A stretch of 64,000 nucleotides of DNA from assembly GCA_030549775.1 (NCBI GenBank), contig CM060175.1, positions 5,394,564 to 5,458,563 of the forward strand, read 5' to 3'. Below, in pieces: positions 24,564-36,600 of this stretch. Under the pieces are notes generated by a model. It ran no database searches. It was not told where the DNA came from and saw only the letters and a program-made list of their open reading frames with translations. How positions within the stretch are numbered: the stretch's first letter is position 1; every line of letters begins with the position of its first letter. Source of the DNA: Tamarix chinensis (taxonomy: Eukaryota > Streptophyta > Magnoliopsida > Caryophyllales > Tamaricaceae). A program made the position numbers and the translations under genes.

Positions 24564-27500
24564 AAGTTATTATCATTGTTATTACTAATATTGTTAATAA
24601 TATTCTACCATGACTATTATGACCACCTAACCCTATTTTGGCTAATAATAGTATGGTTAACCACTTTAGGGATAATACCCTTATTTTTACTACAAAAGCT
24701 ATTGTTATCACTATTATCACTAAGACTAGTTCATACTAGAGGTAAAGTAGGAGATAACGAAATTAATAAGAGGGAAGTTAACCCTAGTGTTTTCCCTCTT
24801 ATAGGTGAGCCAAGTCAGACCCCTAAGGAGGCCTAGGAGCGTGCTCTAAGACTGGTGTCATTTTAGGTACGGATATGGTTAAGGCTTAAATGCGTATAAT
24901 ATATATTATGTGTGTTGGTTATATGTGTGTACCTTGTGTGTTATGGATTATGCTCTTGTAATGTAGCGTGATAAGCATGGAGCTAAGGTAAGTTGTATAT
25001 GGTTCTATGGCACATGTAATATGGTATTTTTACTTGTACTTGTAATGTGCTTATGTGATATTGCCCTTCGTGGCATACATGATAGGAGGCTTTAAGTAGT
25101 GGGATGTGGTTGTGAAAGGAAAAGGCAAGTAAGTAAAGTGAGTTAACTAGAGGGTTGTAATAATGGCCTAAAATCTCATGATTTATGGGTGGACAAAGGG
25201 AAGAAATAATGTGAATAAATTAAGAGGGTGGATTAAAATATGCATAGGGAATGTAGGGTTACAAGGGATGGTTAGCCCTTGCATGGGGATGACCTTTATA
25301 TGGAAAAAGTAGACTTGAGGGTTAGGTAAGGTAAAGGAAGAGTTGTTGAGGTGATCAGAGTCCATATGTGAAAAATAATATATATGGGTTGGTAAAAGGG
25401 TACATAGGGGACTTGGCTAGGGTTTGGGAGGAAACCCTAAGTAAGATAAATGTGCAAGGAAGGGAAAACTAATGGTAATGGTTAGAGTGGGGAATAAAAA
25501 TGAAAGGGGTGTCACATGGAGGGGAATTAAGCGAAGGGGGAAATGGTGTTTGGAGTGTTGAGGGGATGATATAAAAGCAAAGAGATATACTAGGATTTGG
25601 GGAGTGAACTAGGGTTTTTACAATCACATGTGGAAGATGGGTAGTGAGGTTGTGATATTGGGTATGGTTTGAGGGGGAGTGGTGGTTTTGGTAGCAAAGA
25701 GGAGTATGGGTTGTATAGGATGAAGAGGAGTGAGGCCACATAGGATAGATTAGGGTTTCGGAGGGAAACCCTAGAGGGTGAAGAGGAGTCAAAATAGAGT
25801 TATGGGGAGTGGGACTTGAACCACATGTACAAGATTTTGGGTTTCTCATGGTGAGTGGGAAAGTATGGGGAGGAATTCTTGGAGTCATAGATTGTGTAAA
25901 GGTCCCAAGATAAGGGATAGGTCTTTTTGGGAGAACTGGGAATAAAGAGGTGAGCAAGGAAAGTCTAGTGGGTCATGCATGTCTAGTCTAGGTTGTGTGT
26001 AGAATAAGATAAAAGTAAAACACAAAACACTTAAAGTGAAAGATTATCGAGCCGGATCCGGTGAGGTTAATTTCTGTTATATCGATTATAATAGTTGTTA
26101 GGTGCATGATGCCCTATGGAGTGATATTCGGTCCACCGACTATAATAGTGGAAAGGTGCGTTTTGCCTTGTGGAGTGTTTCAAGTTCACCCGCTATAATA
26201 GTGGGGGATTTCGAGCTCCATAAACTAAAATTTGCATGGTAATAAATCATTAGAAGATACTAATTACTTACAATGAAATACCATGTGAGTTGGGGCTAGT
26301 GAGGATAATTTCTAGTCCGTTGGCTGTAATAGTGGTCAGGTGTGTTTTGTCCTATGGAGTGATATCCAGTCCACCAAATATAATAGTGGTCAGGCGTGTT
26401 TTACCCTGTGGAGTGTTTTCGGTCCACTGGTTATACTGGTAAAGTCCCCATACTCATGCGAAATTAATATAGGAAATGTGTAAGACAGAAATAATAGTCT
26501 ATGCCTGGCTTAATGATATAAACCTGAACTATGCATTGTATGCCTTACTTGTCTATTATCCTTGCATGGCCTTATCCATATGGTTACCTTGCTTAGTACA
26601 TAACATACTGATCACTCATTTCATGGGTGCTGCTCCTTCCCACAAATAGAGGTCCCTTATGAGTTAGTGCATGTAGGAGATGTCGTATTCGATGCCTATG
26701 ACGCACTCAATGCGTCAAACGAGGTTGTGTGATGACCCATTAGACTTTGCATAGGGTCGAGAGTGAGTGTCAAGTGGACTCTTCTTTTTCCAGTTCTTAT
26801 CCTATCTTACTGTTTGTATTATTATTTTCCCTTGAGGGCTTTAACTATATAATTATTTCCATTCTGTAATGATTTTTTAATCACAGACTCTAATTTTCTA
26901 TTTATTTATGAATCTTTCGTATTTCTATGGTTCTATGTCTTAAGTGAGTTTAATGTCTTGTGATATTACTTTATAGCTTTGTGGTTGGAGTGAGACTGGC
27001 CGAGGGCCAGGCTTATGCTGATCACAATGATAGTATCCCCTGTGCTTGTGTATGTTTTTAATTAAATAAAAATTTTCAACTGTGATTTTTGGGGGTATTA
27101 CACTTTATCCTCACTTACGTACTTTCCAAGAAATTTTTAAAAATTTTCTAAAACTTCCTAGGAGAGTTATCCACCCTAAAAATTATTCCACGGCAAACAC
27201 GCTTAACTGTAAAGTTCTTAGGACTAAATTACCAAAAGGATGGTATACCATGTTGATATAAGTAGCCAAATCAATCATTATAACACTCTACTCACTTTGG
27301 GCTATTACAGGCTCTTCTCTCCTTTGATCCTCTCTTCTCTTTTTCTCCCTTATTTTCCTCCCCTGTTTTTCCTTCAACCCCCCCTTCAGCCACCTTTGTT
27401 ATCTCCACCACCATCCCAGTCTCGACACCGCCATGTCCTCCTCCCTACACTACCTCGAGCAGCCAACACTTGCCACCCCTGCATCCTAACCCTCCTTTTT

Positions 27501-30500
27501 CTCCTTCTCCCCTTCGACTCCTGGAACCGTCACCCTTGGCCACCTCTTCCTCCTGTTACTGCACCGCTACCCTAGTCCCCAATATGTCTACTGCCACCTT
27601 AACCTTCCCCCTACACCACATCACTTGATCCACCCATCCTTTCCCCCTTCCCTTTCCCTCTCTCTTATCCTTTCTTCCTCTTCTTTTCCTTCTTTACACC
27701 TCCCTCCTTACAGCCGCATCTCCGTCACGTTCTCACCACCTGCACCTTGACCTCCAACCACCATCCACCTCCTACACCCAACAACCAGCAACAACACCCC
27801 CACTATCTCCCCCAACCCTTTACCCAAGCCACCACCAACCTTCCCCCTTTCCATTCTTGGCAACCTTCCATGGCTCACATTGTATATTTTATTAGGTATT
27901 TTGATAATATTAAGGTATAAGGTGGTTTGGTAATGTTATATTTAATAAATATTGTTAATAAAAATCATTCTTTTATTTATCTAATATTAATATTATATTG
28001 TGATATAATTTTTAGGTACAAAATTTTATTAAACAGAGTCTAAGCACTTTTAATTGAATACCCGTAAAGTTTATTTTTACTGGAAATAAGGTAATCATTA
28101 TACCCCTTTAAAATGTTTATATTAGCATATGTTAATGCATTAGAATTTTTGGCATATGATTTGTGTGGATATAATATGTTACAAATAATCCCATGATTAT
28201 TAATGTTATCTTAAAAAATAGAAAGAAAAGCATGTTATCTTGTATATGATGTGATATGTATGAATGGGTAATTAAGAAGGGGGTTAATGTTTGATGATGG
28301 ATGTTAAGTGTATATGATTCTATACTAAGTAAGTGTGGACACTTGTAGTAATAATCCTACTAATATGAGCCCTAGGGGCAATATGGCTATTTGGATACAT
28401 CATGATATTTAACCCTAATCGAGATAACTAATGTGTTATAAATGTTGCTAAGAATGAAAATAGGAGATTGGTGTATTATAAATACATCTTTTAGTAGGAA
28501 TATTAATATTTTGTGGCCTAAGGATATTTTGGTAATTTTAATGTATGGTAGTGATCATCCTCACTAAAATGCATGCTAAGTGTTATGTGGTATTGAAAAT
28601 GATAATAGGGATTTATGGTATTGAAAATATATGTCCCGTCATGATTAATAAAATTTTATAACCTAGGGACATTTTAGTAATTTTGCATGTGAAATGGAGG
28701 TTATCTAAATAAATATGCATGATAAGTAATAATCGGTGCTAAGTGTGATGATAAGTGTTTTTGGTGTTAGGAATGCATGTTTGGGCATGATTTATGATAT
28801 TATATGACCTAGGGGCATTTTGGTAATTTTAAATGTAATATGGTAGTTAATCTAATAAAAATGTATGAAAGGTATAAATTGATGTTAAATATGATAGTAA
28901 GGGTTTATTATCTTAGTATCACATATACAAGTATGATAATCAATAATATATGGTCTAGGAGTATATTGGTAATTGTGCATGTAATATGGTGATTAGCCTA
29001 ATAAACCTACATGATAGGTATTAACTAATGTAAAATATGAGAATAGGGGTTATTGCCTTAGTATCCCATGTTCAAGCATGATTATGAACATTATAGGGTT
29101 TAGGGGTATTTTGGTAATTTAGAGTGCACAGTGATGAATATGCTAATGAATAGTTTAGGGGTAACTTGGTGAATTGGAGTATGCTATGATGTTATTCGCA
29201 TAAACATGCAAGAAGTGCATTAATTATTGATTTAAGCATAATAATGTGTGTTTAATTGTTATAGAAGCGCATGTTGGGGTTTTATGTGTAAAATGATCAT
29301 TTGGTGTGTTGTGTAACTTAACTTCTTGATCGAGAATTTAATAATGGTGTGTTATCCTTTTAATGGCTTGTTGATGAAATAAAATGGATTTTGTGATGGA
29401 AATAGATGGTACAGAGGTAGCCTTAGCCTTAGGGGCATTATGGTCATTTTAATCTAAAGTGCCTAAGTGTAAGGAGTTGAGTCTAGGATGGCCTTAGTGG
29501 ACTACTTATGTTGACGTTGATAGTAATTCTGATTCTTGTGACTTCGTAATGTTGGAAACAAATAAAAATGGTTAAGTATGTGATTAATGTGTGCTTATCA
29601 TGGTCACCCTAATTAAAATACTAATACTTAAAGTGAAAGACCTTGAGATCAGGAATGGTGGCTCTTTAGGGGTCACTACCCTAAGGACGTGGTTTAGCCC
29701 AAGATTATTCTAGATTTTGCTAGTGTGCCTTAGTGCCCCAGCCAGGTCCTACATCGTACTCTATTTAACTCTACAGACCTAAGTAGAGGGTATGTATACT
29801 TATGAATTAGGTGTCCTTATTGGTAGGGTACTATATACCTTTGTATACTAGTGCGACCAGGGTATATTCGTGTCCCTAGGTTGATAGTTGGTAGGATACT
29901 ATGTTGCCCTTATGTGCCAGTATGACCGGTGTACCTTAGTATCTTCAGGTTCCTGATCTTCTCCTCAAGTAAATAAAATAAAATTGTGTGATAATTAATT
30001 GGAAGTGATTATTAAAATGTTTTAGTAGCAGCTTTTATGCCTACTTGTGTTTTGGTGGCAACCTTTGAGCCTACCCGAGTTTCAGTAGTAGTCTTTAAGC
30101 CTACCTATGTATCGGTAGCAGCCTTTGATCTTGCCTGGGTTTTTCTCGTAGCATTTGAGCCTACCTGTGTATTGGTAGCAACCTTTGAGCCTACCTAAGT
30201 TTTGGTAGTAGCCTTGAGCCTATTTGTGATTTGGTAGTAGCCTTTGTGCCTACCGTGATGGATTATGTATAGTATTGTATTGATGGGCCTATGGCCTACC
30301 TATGAGTTGAGTGGATGGTGTGTATTGTTGAGTATGATGCCATTTTCTAATTATACTACAAAGAGCATCACTTGAATGTTCCAGAGGTAAGTTTCTATTA
30401 CTTGTAATTAAATGAGCACCAATGGCATATGATCTTGATGTATGTAGATATCTGAATGATTTTTGCATTTTAGTTTATATATGTATAATTCCATGTTCAT

Positions 30501-32137
30501 GTGATTGATGTAATGCATTTGATGTGTTGCATGCGGGCCTTATATATTAGTCTTGTATAATGGGTTACTCAGTACTATAGTACTAAAGGGTTCATTTTTA
30601 GACCCCTACTTATTCAATGGGCAGAGGCCATTGTAGGTTGGCTCACAAGCATTATTCAAGAAGTACTCATTGGGTTGTGAGTGTAGGACTATCCGGGAAA
30701 TGTCTATGTATTTTCCTTATAATCTTTTATACTTCATTTTCCAATGACTTTAGTCTATAACCACAATTAGTGGGTTATATTTCCTATATTCTAACTATAA
30801 TCCCCCAAAATTTTAGAAAGCCAATAATTTAATAAATAGTTTTTATTTGAAATAAATTAACTTTTAAAATTATCTAATTTAATTAATTTATGGATTTTGA
30901 GTACATAAATTTGTTTGGGAATATTTAGTAAATTTAAAAGAGATATTTTGTTATTTTATCATGATACTTTTATTTAAATAATTTTTCAAACTAATATTTT
31001 ACTAACCTTAATTTTTTTTAAATTAATATATTAGATTATAATGAAGTAAATTATTAAATTAAATAATTTATCAAGAATAATACATTTATGATTTTAATAA
31101 ATTAATTTATTTTATTTTTCCTATTTTCTCATTTCCCTTTTTTGCCCTTTTTCCATTTTTCCTCTTTCTTCCTTTCTTTTTCTTTTTTTTCTTCCCTCGG
31201 GCCGCCACACCCAAGCCAGCCCTTCCCGCGCAGTGGGCCTCGGCCCACCTCTCCCTCTCTTCCTCCCTCTCTCCCGCGTGCTTGACCCGGCCGGCTTCCC
31301 CTTTTTTTTCTTTTCCCCCCTGGACCGGTCGGCCTGCCTTCTTTCCCTTCTCCCGACCGGCCGCCACAGCTTCCTTTCTTCTTTCATCTTCTCCCCAGGC
31401 GTTGACAGCAGCCCGACCACCTGCAGCTGCCGCCCGACCACCTGCGACTGCCGCCACCGCACCTGCCCCTGCTACTCCCTCTCTCTTCCCCGTCCTCTTC
31501 TCCCCTATTTCGAGCCAATCTACCCCTGCACCCTATCCATGTCTGCCATTCTCTCTTCCCCGTCGCCACCCTCTCCCTGCCACCTTACCGCCTCCCTACC
31601 ACTCTATGCACTGCCATCTACCCCCTCACCCTTCCTCTTCTTTTTCTTCTCCCCGTCGTCCATTTTCCTGCCCCATTTTCGAGCCATCTTCCTTCCCCCG
31701 AGCTCCCTCCTCTCTCCTTCCTTCTTTCCATTTTTTTTCTGTTTTCTCTCTGCGCCGCCGCCGTCCGCCGCTCCGACCGCTGCACCCAACCCCTGCGCCG
31801 ACTCCTGCCACCACCCCCTACTGCCCTACACCCCCACGCCGCCCCCTTGAGCCCTACACTTCCTCCCTTCTCCACCCCTTCTTTCTTTTCTCCCCATTTT
31901 TCCCCTTATCGCAAGCCATCTTTTCCGCCTTGCCGCCGCTGTCTCCGCCGCCTTCTGCCGCTGAGAAACCATCCTTAGCCACCACCAACACCCCCTCTTC
32001 ACTTCTGCACCATTCCCCTGCCTTAGAACCTCCCCTAACCACCTTCTTTTCTAGCCTAAAGACCCTAACCCGAAAATAATAAATATTGCTTCCTTAACCC
32101 CCCTTTGAACCCTTTCACCTCTCATTTCTGCATGAGA

Positions 32138-32161
32138 CTCACGCTGCTCATGCAGCGTGAG
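32138..32161. repeat. Perfect 10-bp inverted repeat with TCAT loop
   Basis: CTCACGCTGC and GCAGCGTGAG face each other across TCAT in F2, just downstream of the pyrimidine-rich block. D-family LTRs have similar GCAC/GTGC hairpins at the comparable place, so it may be a family counterpart. Confidence 0.8.
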
Positions 32162-32804
32162 CTCCCTCTTGTTTTGGATTTAATTTGGAAAATTTTTGAG
32201 GTATATTAATAATTAATTAAAGTGTTTTATTGTTAAATAAATTTTGATAAAGTCTTATCCTTTTTAAATCCTTATTTCTAACATAATAATGATTGATATT
32301 ATTTTAGGTGTTGAGTTGCTATTTAAACTTGAATCCTTAACCGGGATATCGGTAAGGTTGAGTTTTGCGGGATTAAGGTAATCGTTAAACCTCCCTTAAA
32401 TGCATGGAAACGTATGCTAGCACATTAGGAATTTTATTATGATTTTATGTATGTTTTGTGAGCCAAGCATGATATATAAATGGTTGTTTATATTTATTGA
32501 AAGAAAAAGGGAAATGCATGATAGCTTTGTGCCATGTGTAGGTATGATAATTAAGGAAAAGGTTGATTATTGATGGAAATGTTAAATGCTTGTTTATGAT
32601 GTATTATGTTGCTAAGGCATGAATGATATTATTGTCTAAGGGTATTCTAGTAATTATGGTTATGAAGTATGTGATCTAATGTATGTAGTTGCTAATGAGT
32701 ATTATGTTGATTAATGACAAGTTGGTGGACTTAGATGATAAGAATAATATCATTATTTTATGTAGTGATGGTAAAATCATAAAAATGGTGAATAAAGGGG
32801 TTGA

Positions 32805-34010
32805 GTGGAAATTTTATAAGTGAAAAGGGTATTTCGGTAATTTTATAAGTAAAAGGGAAATTTGGTAATTTAAAAAGAAAGGGGTTAAATGATAATTCAT
32901 AAGTAAGAGGATAAAATTGTAAGTTGTGAGAAGAAGGGTATTATGGTAATTTTGGAGAAAAGGGTAAAGTGGTAATTTTGGAGGTAGAGGGGCAAAATCG
33001 TAATTTCATAAGTAAGTGGTAATATGGTAAATTTTATAAGTGAATGGCAACACGGTAATTTTGTAAGTGAGGGGTATTATGGTAATTTTGTGAGTAAAAG
33101 GTTGATATGGTAATTTTGGAAAAGAAGGGCAAAATGGTAATTTGGTAAGGAAAGATAAAAATGATAATTTTGGATGTAAAAGGGTAAGATAGTAATTTGA
33201 AAAGAAAAAGGGGTGTTATGGTAATTTTACAAGTAAAAGGGGTATGGTGGTAATTTTCATAAATAAAAGGATATTATGGTAAACTTGGGAGTAAGGGGTA
33301 ACTTGGTAATTATAATAACGACAAAAGATAATTTAGTAAGTAAATTATGATTGTAGAAGGGCAATTGGATAAGTATGATACTAGAGAAGGGTAATTTGGT
33401 AAATTAACCAATTAAAGGACATTATGGTAATTTTAATAAAGGAGAAGGGTAATATAGTAATTATAAATATGGAGAAGGGTAAATTAATAATTATGATTAT
33501 GAAGAGGGGTAAATTATTATTGGTAATTATGAAGAAGGGTGATTTGGGATTCACGATAGTTAAAAAGGGTAAAATGGCAATTAAAATAATTGAGAGGGGT
33601 AAAATGGTAATTATGATACTAGGAGAAGGGCAATTTAGTAATTATCCAACTAAAGGGGCAATTTGGTGACTTAGCTAATTAAATGATAAAGTGATAATTA
33701 TTTAACCAACTAAAGGGGCAAAATAGTAATCATGATAAGGAAGGAGGGTAATTTAGTAATTTATCCAACTCGAGGGCAGTTTCGTAATTATAACAAAGGA
33801 GAAGGGCGATTTGGTAATATAACCAACCAAACGGAAAATATGATAAGTGTAGTAATTATGAGGGGTGAAGGGTGATCTAAAAAGTGTGGGGGATAATTTG
33901 GTGATCTAAATTGGGCAAGGGGTAATTTGGTAATTATGTAACCTAAAGGGTAATATGGTAATTTGGTGCATAAGGAATGGATACTTAACAATTATATAAG
34001 TAAAGGGCAA
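32805..34010 (+). repeat. 1.2-kb degenerate minisatellite (GGTAATTT core)
   Basis: About three dozen imperfect units of 25-40 bp, each built on AAGGGTAATTTGGTAATT, follow one another. F1 has the same core in a more widely spaced form (28370-29170). The array therefore arose by local amplification of an existing F-family unit. Confidence 0.85.
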
Positions 34011-35654
34011 ATGAGTAGTTTGTACCTAACATGTCTTTGAGATTGTGGAACATTATAATATGATTCAAATAATGCTGATTAGCCAAGTAAGAGTGTTTGA
34101 TAATTAGTATGGCCTTAATGGTTTCTCTGTGATATCCTGGATAATCTTCTAAATAAGAAACTATTAATGATATCAGAACGATTGAAAGTGAATAAGTATT
34201 GGATTAATGTGCTTTTCGTGATCACTTTAATTAAGATACTATTACTTAAAGTGAAAGACCTCGAGATCGGGAATGGTGACTCCTTAGGGGTCGCTACCCT
34301 AAGGACGTGGTTTAGTCCACGATTATTCTGGTATTTGCTGGTGTGCCTTTGTGCCTCAGCCAGGCCCTATATCTTACTCTTTCTAGCTCTACGGACCTAT
34401 TTAGGGGGTATGCATACTTATGGATTAGGTGTCCTTGTCGGTAGGGTACTGAGTTAGCTTTATGCACCAGTACGACCAGGGTACCTTTGCGTCCTTGGGT
34501 TCGTGGTTGAAGGGTACTGAGTAGCGGATATGCACCGGTACGACCGGTGTACCTTTGTGTCCCGGGTTATCGATCTCCCGTTCGAGGCAAATAAATATGA
34601 TTGAGGTGCTGATTAAAGAAAGGAAAGATACTATTATTGAAAGTGGAATATTAATGAGCCGGGCCCAGATGATTATGATATTGAGTACCGGTCCACCGGT
34701 TATAATAGTGGCCAGGAGCGTTGTGCCCTGGATGATGATTCTTTATATATCCCGGTCCACCGGTTATAATAGTGGCCAGGAGCGTTGTGCCCTGGATGAT
34801 GAGTTATATGTATTCCGGTCCACCAGCAATAATAGTGGGGGTCCCGAGCTCAATAAAACCAGTTGTGTATGTGAATAAAATTATGGGCAAGTACTAATTA
34901 CTTATAGTGGAACAATGGCTTAAGGCCTGATTATTTTGAGTTTGCATTATGACATGGCTTAAGACCGTAAGTACTGATTGTTCGTAACGATATATTGATA
35001 TGCTATGTGAATGTTAATTATGTGAATGTTATATATGTATGTAGCTTGTTTCATGTGTTATATTGCGGGCCTGCTTTTAAGTGGGACTTTAAAGGGTTAC
35101 TCAGTACCGTAGTACTGAAGGGTTCCATTCGTGGGGCCCCTGCCTATTCAATGGGTAGTGTCCCTTGCAGGTCTTTTCAGGTGCTACTCAAGTGGGCAAC
35201 GGGGAAGAGAGTAAGGTCTCATCCGGAACTACTAGGGTTTTTCTCTCTCTTTTTGAAATTTCTGGTTTTAAATGTATATGTTGATACTGTAACCACCATG
35301 GGTGGATTTCATTCTTGTAAACGTTTGGTACGCTACTCTGATTTAAGTTTGTTGAAATTCTTACAAATTGTATTTCATTTTCCTTTAGCCTTAGCACTTA
35401 GTACTGGAACGGTATGAGTGAACCGGTCTGGTACTAAGTGTGGCCGTAATACTCCCAAAATTCACGGTTTATTAATTTGCTTCCGCTAGTTTCCTTTTAA
35501 TTAACGAAATTTTTCAGTAGTGAATTTTGGGGGTGTTACACTAACTATTGCACTACTCTATTTTATGATTATATCTTTAAATTTGTGTAAAGTACATTTT
35601 TTAACATTAGCACTTGGTAAGAAAACGGTGGAGGAAAACCGATTTGGTACTAAG

Positions 35655-35738
35655 TGTAGTGGTAGCACCCCAAAATTTATTACATTTGCTTCTAAATGTA
35701 GTGGTAGTACCCCAAAATTTATTACATTTGCTTCCAGA
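35655..35738 (+). repeat. 42-bp tandem duplication near the F1 3' end
   Basis: Two adjacent 42-bp copies beginning TGTAGTGGTAG differ at a few positions. They lie about 50-130 bp from the F1 terminus and include the CCCCAAAATTTATTA motif of the common LTR 3' end. Confidence 0.85.
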
Positions 35739-35794
35739 TATAAATTTTAAAAATGAAAATTTTTAACAATAAATTTTGGGTGTGTTACACAAAG

Positions 35795-36600
35795 CTCCAA
35801 GACATGAAGCTTGATTATTTGATTATTTCATATATTATCATGATTAGGTTTTATGTAACTTTGATATTTTATGTAAACTTTGTAATATCTTGTCACTATC
35901 ATTGTAACTCATTATATATACCATATGGACATGTGTTGGTTTAACTTCAATTCATGTAGTCTTAATTAAAAGAGTTAGGGTTAGTCTCATTCTCATTTGT
36001 GTATATACATATGCCTTGTACATTCGGTGGTGGTGAATAACCATAATAAACCAAACACTTAATGAATATAGAGAGAACTAGAGTTAAAACTCTTAGTCCA
36101 TCTTTCTTCTTATTTTTCTCTTCAAGTGGGGAGTGAATTTTAGGAGTCAGTGTCTAAAGAAATTAGATGTTTTCTATTTAGAAATTATTTTCATCTTGGA
36201 GTAAGATCAAAATTTCCAATTAAAGGCTATATTTGAATCATCCAAACCATCAAGTTTCATCCTTCTTTAGTCGACTTTGTTTTATATTAAACCAAACTCA
36301 AAGATCCTACATTTGTAAAAGATATTCATTTATTATCTTACACATCAACACCCAAGGGGTAACTACCCCTTTAAAGGGCAAACCCTAATCTAATAAAAGA
36401 ATAAACATAGAAAAAAATGATGTTAAAACTAATAAATCTTGGGTAACCAAGAAAGAATCGGTAACATGCTAGAAGGAGATACATCAAGGTTGAGCATCTA
36501 AGCTCCTACTTTTGCTTGTATAGTTAAACAAATCACTCCAAATATTGGATCCTTCTAAATTGTCTGCTATTAATGGGTGACTAGCCCTAGATTTTACTCC
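35795..36600. other. Unassigned AT-rich spacer
   Basis: This is the sequence that hosted F1, right of its duplication. It has no open frame of note. The stretch 35800-36060 resembles a retrotransposon end in style (AT-rich, with short direct motifs), but I could not match it to another segment of the window. Confidence 0.3.

Larger units (their letters stand above)
20057..27102 (+). mobile_element. B2: B-family solo LTR, interrupted by D2
   Basis: It starts TGTAATACCCCAAAAACTC and ends GGGGGTATTACA. Without D2 it is about 4.15 kb. The flanks are CTTTG (20052-20056) and CTTTA (27103-27107). It is colinear with B3 and with the complement of B1: a TTTTC-rich tract (20355-20620), CCACC-rich DNA (24100-24420), an ATT microsatellite, the ACACTTAAAGTGAAAGA box (26027-26043), two blocks of tandem GGTCCACCG...ATAATAGTGG units (26050-26220, 26310-26450), an AGTACATAACATACTGA palindrome relic (26595-26612), and the shared 3' end. 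Frames such as 23557-23979 are Pro/Ser-rich artefacts. Confidence 0.82.
19953..27309 (-). mobile_element. Solo LTR of Gypsy family G, interrupted by B2
   Basis: The two parts (19953-20056 and 27103-27309) together form a 311-bp minus-strand copy of the LTR at 1583-1892, with TGTAACACCCCGAG at one end and GGGCTATTACA at the other. No primer site or internal region flanks it, so it is a solo LTR within F1. The flanks (TATTC, GGCTC) show no target duplication, which may mean erosion or an inter-element recombination. Confidence 0.8.
30796..35540 (+). mobile_element. F2: F-family solo LTR nested in F1
   Basis: This is 4745 bp, starting TATAATCCCCCAAAATTTT (TG changed to TA) and ending GGGGGTGTTACA. 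It is flanked by a perfect CTAAC duplication (30791-30795, 35541-35545). It is inserted near the 3' end of F1 and is of the same family and strand. Landmarks are a pyrimidine-rich, CpG-containing block (31110-32060), a 10-bp perfect hairpin (32138-32161), a 1.2-kb minisatellite (32805-34010), the CTTAAAGTGAAAGA box (34245-34258), GGTCCACCGGTTATAATAGT units (34685-34840), and the AGTACCGTAGTACTGA palindrome (35100-35116). It still holds many CpG sites, which suggests it is young. The long Pro/Ser-rich frames at 31233-32079 are composition artefacts. Confidence 0.85.
19043..35789 (+). mobile_element. F1: F-family solo LTR holding four nested elements
   Basis: The outer element starts TGTAACACCCCAAAATTTT and ends GGGTGTGTTACA. 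It is flanked by a perfect 5-bp duplication, CAAAG (19038-19042 and 35790-35794). Its own sequence is 19043-19952, 27310-30795 and 35546-35789, about 4.64 kb. Landmarks are a pyrimidine tract (19360-19620), spaced AGGGGCATTTTGGTAATTTT units (28370-29170), the CTTAAAGTGAAAGA box (29627-29640), eight or so units with TTTGAGCCTACCT (30000-30260) and the palindrome AGTACTATAGTACT (30570-30585). The absence of internal retrotransposon sequence and the exact duplication support a solo LTR. Confidence 0.85.

Noticed and set aside
24436..24836. Frame encoding Asn/Asp runs or hydrophobic runs across the ATT tract
   Set aside because: It is translation of a microsatellite in the B2 LTR.
31233..32079. 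Long Pro/Ser-rich open frames, up to 265 codons
   Set aside because: They are produced by a pyrimidine-rich block in the F2 LTR. Several overlapping frames on both strands are open at once, and none has a domain.
33424..33669. 81-codon frame with repeated Lys-Gly-Lys-Ile/Met units
   Set aside because: It is translation of the GGTAATT minisatellite. The units vary in length and break the frame elsewhere.
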